Source: Sulfurimonas sp. UBA6792
GTDB taxonomy: Bacteria > Campylobacterota > Campylobacteria > Campylobacterales > Sulfurimonadaceae
Assembly (NCBI GenBank): GCA_002452425.1
Contig: DKFQ01000100.1
Span: forward strand, 1 to 8,801
Length of the DNA: 8,801 nucleotides
Direction: 5' to 3'
Numbering within the stretch: the stretch's first letter is position 1; every line of letters starts with the position of its first letter. The notes beneath the pieces are model-generated. The model was not told the DNA's origin, did not search any database, and was given only the letters and a program-made list of their open reading frames with translations. Made by a program: the position numbers and the translations under genes. Of this stretch, positions 5,255 through 8,801 are shown piece by piece.

Positions 5255-5260
5255 ATTTTA
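5255..5260 (-). promoter_or_regulatory. Putative -10 box for the surA-like operon
   Basis: Read leftward the bases are TAAAAT, five of six matches to the consensus, placed so that transcription would begin near 5248 with a leader of about 23 bases before the ATG at 5225. No clear -35 is present. This is the only likely promoter for the three-gene leftward operon. Confidence 0.35.
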
Positions 5261-5283
5261 CCCGCTTTTAACAAATGTTTGCT

Positions 5284-5289
5284 TAAAAT
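5284..5289 (+). promoter_or_regulatory. Putative -10 box for gltX
   Basis: TAAAAT, five of six matches, follows TTTGCT in an AT-rich stretch. Transcription would begin near 5296, giving a leader of about 22 bases that includes the AAAGG ribosome binding site (5306-5310). It is 24 bases from the opposing -10 box of the surA-like operon, so the two promoters are closely divergent. Confidence 0.35.
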
Positions 5290-5317
5290 TGCGCAACTAT
5301 TTACTAAAGGCTTTTTT

Positions 5318-6706
5318 ATGGTTGTAACTCGTTTTGCTCCAAGTCCTACGGGCTATTTGCACATCGGCGGTTTGAGAACGGCTCTTTTTTCCTATCTTTG
5401 GGCAAGAAAAAATGGCGGCAAATTTCTTCTTCGTATTGAAGATACAGACAAGGCAAGAAACTCGCAAGAGGCGGCAGAGGCGATTGTAAAGGCATTTCAT
5501 TGGCTGGGGCTGGAGCATGATGGCGAGATAACCTACCAATCCCAAAGAGACGACATCTATGCTATCTACATCAAACGACTTTTGGATGAGGGCAAAGCGT
5601 ACAGATGCTACATGTCCAAAGAGGAGCTTGATGCGCTTAGAGAGGAGCAGACGGCAAACAAAGAGCGTGCAAAGTATGACGGAAGATACCGTGACTTTAC
5701 GGGTGTACCGCCTGAGGGCGTAGAGCCTGTTATCCGCATCAAAGCACCATTAGAGGGCGAAATCATCGTTCGTGACGGTGTCAAAGGGGATGTTGTTTTT
5801 AAAGCGGAGGATATCTTGGATGATTTTGTCATCGCTCGTGGTGACGGTTCGCCGACTTACAACTTTGTTGTGGCGATTGATGACCATCTTATGGGCGTTA
5901 CTGAGGTTATCCGTGGCGATGACCACCTCTCCAACACGCCAAAACAGATAGTAGTTTATGAAGCACTCGGGTTTGATGTGCCAAAGTTTTATCATGTACC
6001 GATGATTCACAACCATGAGGGCAAAAAACTCTCCAAAAGAGACGGTGCGACCGATGTTATGGCGTACAAAGAGATGGGTTACACGCCACAGGCACTTCTG
6101 AACTTTTTAGTGCGTCTTGGATGGAGCAACGGGGATCAGGAGATTTTTTCTATGGATGAGATGATGGAGTGTTTCAACCCTAAAAATATCAACCGCTCCG
6201 CTTCCATCTACAACACCGAAAAGCTCGACTGGCTCAACTCCCACTACATCAAAAACACGCCAAATGATGAGTTGGCAGAGCTGCTTGAACCATACGGTCT
6301 TTTGCTTACTTCCCATGACAAAAAAGAGATTTTGCTTGACGCACTAAAAGAGAGAGCAAAAACACTCAAAGAGATGGCACAACTTGTAAATGAGATTATC
6401 ATCGCTCCTGAGAGTTTAGATGAAAAAGCCGTTGAAAAGGCGTTTAAAGGAGATGCAAAAGCGGTGCTTGAAAACTTTGCAGCAAAAGTAAGTGCGTGCA
6501 GTGAGCTTCATCTTCCAAGCGACTACCACCATCTCATGGAAGAGGTCGTCAAAGAGATGAGCATCGGCTTTGGTAAAATCGGACAACCGTTGCGTGTGGC
6601 ACTTTTAGGCAAAATGAGCGGTCCGGGGCTTGATAGCGTTATGGCTATCATCGGCAAAGATGAGACGATAGCAAGAGTAAAGAGCGCACTCACACAGATT
6701 GCATGA
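5318..6706 (+). CDS. gltX: Glutamyl-tRNA synthetase (GluRS1 type)
   Basis: A 462-residue class I aminoacyl-tRNA synthetase that attaches glutamate to tRNA. FAPSPTGYLHIGG (6-18) holds the HIGH-type motif and KLSKR (237-241) the KMSKS-type motif. Other hallmarks are FLLRIEDTD (36-44), SPTYNFVVAIDDHLMGVTEVIRGDDHLSNT (long stretch 178-207) and the helical anticodon-binding half after about 320. Campylobacterota commonly have two GluRS genes, one of which charges tRNA-Gln before amidation; from memory this one resembles Helicobacter HP0476 (GluRS1), so canonical tRNA-Glu charging is more likely. The ATG at 5318 follows AAAGG at seven bases; the frame extends to 5249, but homology starts at MVVTRFAPSP and the extension covers the promoter. 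Its TGA overlaps the next ATG. Confidence 0.95.
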   Translation: MVVTRFAPSPTGYLHIGGLRTALFSYLWARKNGGKFLLRIEDTDKARNSQEAAEAIVKAFHWLGLEHDGEITYQSQRDDIYAIYIKRLLDEGKAYRCYMSKEELDALREEQTANKERAKYDGRYRDFTGVPPEGVEPVIRIKAPLEGEIIVRDGVKGDVVFKAEDILDDFVIARGDGSPTYNFVVAIDDHLMGVTEVIRGDDHLSNTPKQIVVYEALGFDVPKFYHVPMIHNHEGKKLSKRDGATDVMAYKEMGYTPQALLNFLVRLGWSNGDQEIFSMDEMMECFNPKNINRSASIYNTEKLDWLNSHYIKNTPNDELAELLEPYGLLLTSHDKKEILLDALKERAKTLKEMAQLVNEIIIAPESLDEKAVEKAFKGDAKAVLENFAAKVSACSELHLPSDYHHLMEEVVKEMSIGFGKIGQPLRVALLGKMSGPGLDSVMAIIGKDETIARVKSALTQIA

Positions 6707-7233
6707 AAAGAGTTTTAATACTTCATGGCTGGGGCGGAAGCGATTTTCCGCACTGGCAGAGTTGGTTGGCTAGTGAACTTGCAAAAGATTACGGTTGTGT
6801 GAGCTTTTTGAAGTTTAGCGATATCGATTTTCCAAACAAAGATGTCTGGCTCGGTGAACTACAAGCAGAGGTAGCGGCGTTTGCGCCAGATATCGTCGTT
6901 TGCCACTCCATCGCCAACACGCTTTGGTTTCATCTCTGCAACGGTGGCGGCATAGCAGAGATAGAGAAACTTTTTCTTATCGCTCCACCTAGTTTTGCGT
7001 GCAATATAAAAGAGCTTGGGAGCTTTTTCCCATGCCCTATCCCTAAAAAACTCTATGCAAAAAAGGCACTGCTTGTGACCTCGACAAACGACCCTTATAT
7101 GTCGCAAAATGAGGCGGTGGAGCTTCAAGGGAGACTCGGCATAGAGATGATGGTTTTAGAAAATGCAGGACATATAAACACAAACAGCGGTTACGGTGCG
7201 TGGCAGTGGATATTAGAAGAGATAAAAAGGTAA
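6703..7233 (+). CDS. RBBP9/YdeN-type alpha/beta hydrolase
   Basis: A 176-residue single-domain serine hydrolase. The opening MKRVLILHGWGG (1-12) forms the first strand and oxyanion loop, with a WQSWL segment typical of the RBBP9/YdeN group. The nucleophile sits in VVCHSIA (65-71, S69), a CHS version of the GHS elbow. The acid is D130 in TSTNDPYM and the base H157 in NAGHIN. The fold lacks a lid, as is usual for the family, whose natural substrates are largely unknown. The ATG overlaps the gltX stop (ATGA), so it is coupled to tRNA charging, although this may be simple gene packing. Nine bases separate it from the ABC-F gene. Confidence 0.85.
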   Translation: MKRVLILHGWGGSDFPHWQSWLASELAKDYGCVSFLKFSDIDFPNKDVWLGELQAEVAAFAPDIVVCHSIANTLWFHLCNGGGIAEIEKLFLIAPPSFACNIKELGSFFPCPIPKKLYAKKALLVTSTNDPYMSQNEAVELQGRLGIEMMVLENAGHINTNSGYGAWQWILEEIKR

Positions 7234-7242
7234 AAACAAATC

Positions 7243-8801
7243 ATGATACAACTCATAAACATTTCAAAAAATTTCGGCAAACAAGAGCTTTTTAGCAATC
7301 TTAACTTCAAACTAAACTCAGGCAACAAAGTCGGGCTTGTAGGGCGCAACGGTAGCGGAAAATCAACACTTTTTAAACTCATCCTCGGCGAAGAGACTCC
7401 CGATGTGGGCGAAGTGGTTATACCAAAAGGGTACAAAATAGGCGCGCTTAAGCAGTATTTGGAGTTTAGCGAGACGACACTTAGAGAAGAGGCGGCACTC
7501 GCACTTGAAGAGGATATGAAGTACGATATCTACCGTGTTGAGAAGATTCTCTTTGGTTTGGGCTTTACGCATGAAGATTTGGAGAAAAACCCGCTCTCGT
7601 TTTCGGGCGGTTATCAGATCCGTATCAACCTTGCAAAGCTTTTGGTAACAGAACCAAACCTGCTGCTTTTGGATGAGCCGACAAACTACCTCGACATTCT
7701 TTCGCTCAGATGGCTCAAAAACTTCTTAAAAGCCTTTGAGGGCGAGGTTATCATCATCACCCACGACAGAGATTTTATGGATGGCGTAACCACACATACG
7801 ATGGGGATTATCCGCCGAAATCTAAACATCATTCAGGGCGATACACATAAATTTTACGATCAGCTAAAGGCGAATGAAGAGCTTTATGAGAAGCAGAAGA
7901 TTTCACAAGACAAAAAAGTAAAAGAGCTTGAGGATTTTATCGCCCGTAACAAAGCCCGTGCCTCAACCGCCGCTCTTGCACAGTCAAAAGTAAAACAGCT
8001 TGAGAAGATGGATTTGCTTGAGGATTTAGGCTATGACTCCACGCTTGAGTTTGACTTTAACTACAAAGATACGCCTGCAAAAGTTCTGCTTGATGTGAAA
8101 AACCTCTCTTTTGGCTACACGCCTGACAATATCTTGTTTAAAAATATCTCTTTTGTGCTTGAAAAAGGTGAGAGACTCGGCATCATCGGAAAAAACGGTA
8201 AAGGAAAATCAACACTATTAAATACCATCGCAGGAGAGCTAAAACCGCTCAGCGGTGAAGTTCACATGCACACAACCACAGAGTTTGCGCACTTTGGACA
8301 GACCAACATCGCAAGACTTCATCCAAACAGCACCGTTTTAGATGAAATCCACTCTGCAAACACAAAACTCTCCGCACAAGCCATCCGTGGCATCGCAGGG
8401 GCTATGATGTTTAGCGGCGATAGTGCCGACAAAAAAGTCTCGCTTCTCTCAGGGGGCGAAAAAAGCCGTGTCATGTTAGGACAGATTTTGGCTCGCAATG
8501 TCAATCTTCTCTTTCTCGATGAGCCTACAAACCACTTGGACATGGACTCCATTGAAGCTTTGACGGTAGCTATCCAAAACTTCAAAGGCTCTGTTATCAT
8601 CGTAACCCACTCCGAAGAGCTGCTCCGCCGTGTGTGCGATAGACTTATCGTCTTTACAAGAAGCGGTGCAGAGTATTTTGACGGCGGCTACGACCTCTTC
8701 TTAGAAAAAATGGGTTGGGAAGAAGAAGTTGAGGATGATTTTGTAAAACCAAAACCAAAAAGCAGCTTCAAAGATAACAAAAAAACAAAAGCCGATTTGG
8801 T
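7243..8801 (+). CDS. ABC-F family ATPase, YheS/Uup-like, C-terminus cut off
   Basis: 519 residues are visible; no stop occurs before the right edge. There is no transmembrane segment, so this is a soluble twin-ATPase acting on ribosomes, not a transporter. Domain 1: Walker A GRNGSGKST (34-42), Q-loop near Q71, signature SFSGGYQIR (119-127), Walker B LLLLDEPTN (140-148), switch His in ITHD (172-175). The linker (about 205-275) is charged and helical. Domain 2: GKNGKGKST (316-324), signature LLSGGEKSR (401-409), LLFLDEPTNHLD (422-433), VTHS (454-457). Both catalytic glutamates remain. Domain 1 has only about 47 residues between Q-loop and signature, as in domain 2, so the arm insertion is missing. 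After 490 an acidic then Lys/Pro-rich tail starts. The ATG at 7243 follows AAAAGG at 12 bases, overlapping the hydrolase stop. Confidence 0.9.
   Translation, partial: MIQLINISKNFGKQELFSNLNFKLNSGNKVGLVGRNGSGKSTLFKLILGEETPDVGEVVIPKGYKIGALKQYLEFSETTLREEAALALEEDMKYDIYRVEKILFGLGFTHEDLEKNPLSFSGGYQIRINLAKLLVTEPNLLLLDEPTNYLDILSLRWLKNFLKAFEGEVIIITHDRDFMDGVTTHTMGIIRRNLNIIQGDTHKFYDQLKANEELYEKQKISQDKKVKELEDFIARNKARASTAALAQSKVKQLEKMDLLEDLGYDSTLEFDFNYKDTPAKVLLDVKNLSFGYTPDNILFKNISFVLEKGERLGIIGKNGKGKSTLLNTIAGELKPLSGEVHMHTTTEFAHFGQTNIARLHPNSTVLDEIHSANTKLSAQAIRGIAGAMMFSGDSADKKVSLLSGGEKSRVMLGQILARNVNLLFLDEPTNHLDMDSIEALTVAIQNFKGSVIIVTHSEELLRRVCDRLIVFTRSGAEYFDGGYDLFLEKMGWEEEVEDDFVKPKPKSSFKDNKKTKADL

Noticed and set aside
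5249..5317. Extended N-terminus for gltX
   Set aside because: GluRS homology begins at MVVTRFAPSP, and the upstream part overlaps the promoter.
8319..8600. Leftward open frame opposite the ABC-F gene
   Set aside because: It is antisense to the second ATPase domain, which has complete motifs; Ser/Arg-rich composition is typical of a shadow frame.
1..8801. CRISPR array, tRNA, rRNA or insertion sequence
   Set aside because: No regularly spaced repeats, cloverleaf-like sequence, rRNA segments or transposase motifs were seen on either strand.

Overview
The window looks like chromosome from a Campylobacterota bacterium, most likely a Sulfurimonas-like member. The clues are the moderately AT-rich core genes, a GltX of the Helicobacter GluRS1 type, a SurA-like chaperone, short intergenic gaps, and promoters with a recognisable -10 box but no clear -35. 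The genus is inference; no rRNA or tRNA is present to fix it.

Region 1 (1-1478) is an AT-richer accessory module. Two overlapping leftward genes encode an EcoRI-family adenine-specific DNA methyltransferase and the first 33 residues of a protein that resembles DUF262/GmrS-type nucleases. A 63-residue helix-turn-helix protein is divergent from them. The 160-base divergent gap carries several inverted and direct repeats, one of them over the ribosome binding site of the HTH gene. The layout suggests a self-regulated restriction-modification-like or other defence system, mostly cut off by the window edge.

Region 2 (1487-2841) is a leftward pair: a four-helix CopD/HemJ-like membrane protein translationally coupled (GTGA overlap) to a class I SAM methyltransferase with an unusual motif I. 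The 211-base gap that follows (2842-3052) holds a palindromic -10 box that could fire in both directions. It also holds a 107-base sequence (2924-3030) that folds on itself almost completely: outer arms of 18 bases, with the only non-Watson-Crick pair being a U-G in the rightward RNA.

Region 3 (3053-3406) is a lone arsenate-reductase-family gene. It meets the next leftward operon tail-to-tail in a shared CTAG.

Region 4 (3403-5225, leftward) is a tightly packed operon: SurA-like periplasmic chaperone, dCMP deaminase, and an IscU/NifU-like protein that has lost all three cluster-binding cysteines.

Region 5 (5318-8801, rightward) runs gltX, a small RBBP9/YdeN-type serine hydrolase (ATGA overlap), and an ABC-F ATPase that runs off the right edge. 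The ABC-F protein seems to lack the arm insertion that most of the family use to reach the ribosomal L1 stalk or E site.

The core regions cover housekeeping: tRNA charging, ribosome-associated ATPase, nucleotide metabolism and outer-membrane protein folding. The candidates for something new are the HTH/methyltransferase/DUF262 module, the 107-base folded element, the cysteine-free NifU-like protein and the arm-less ABC-F protein.
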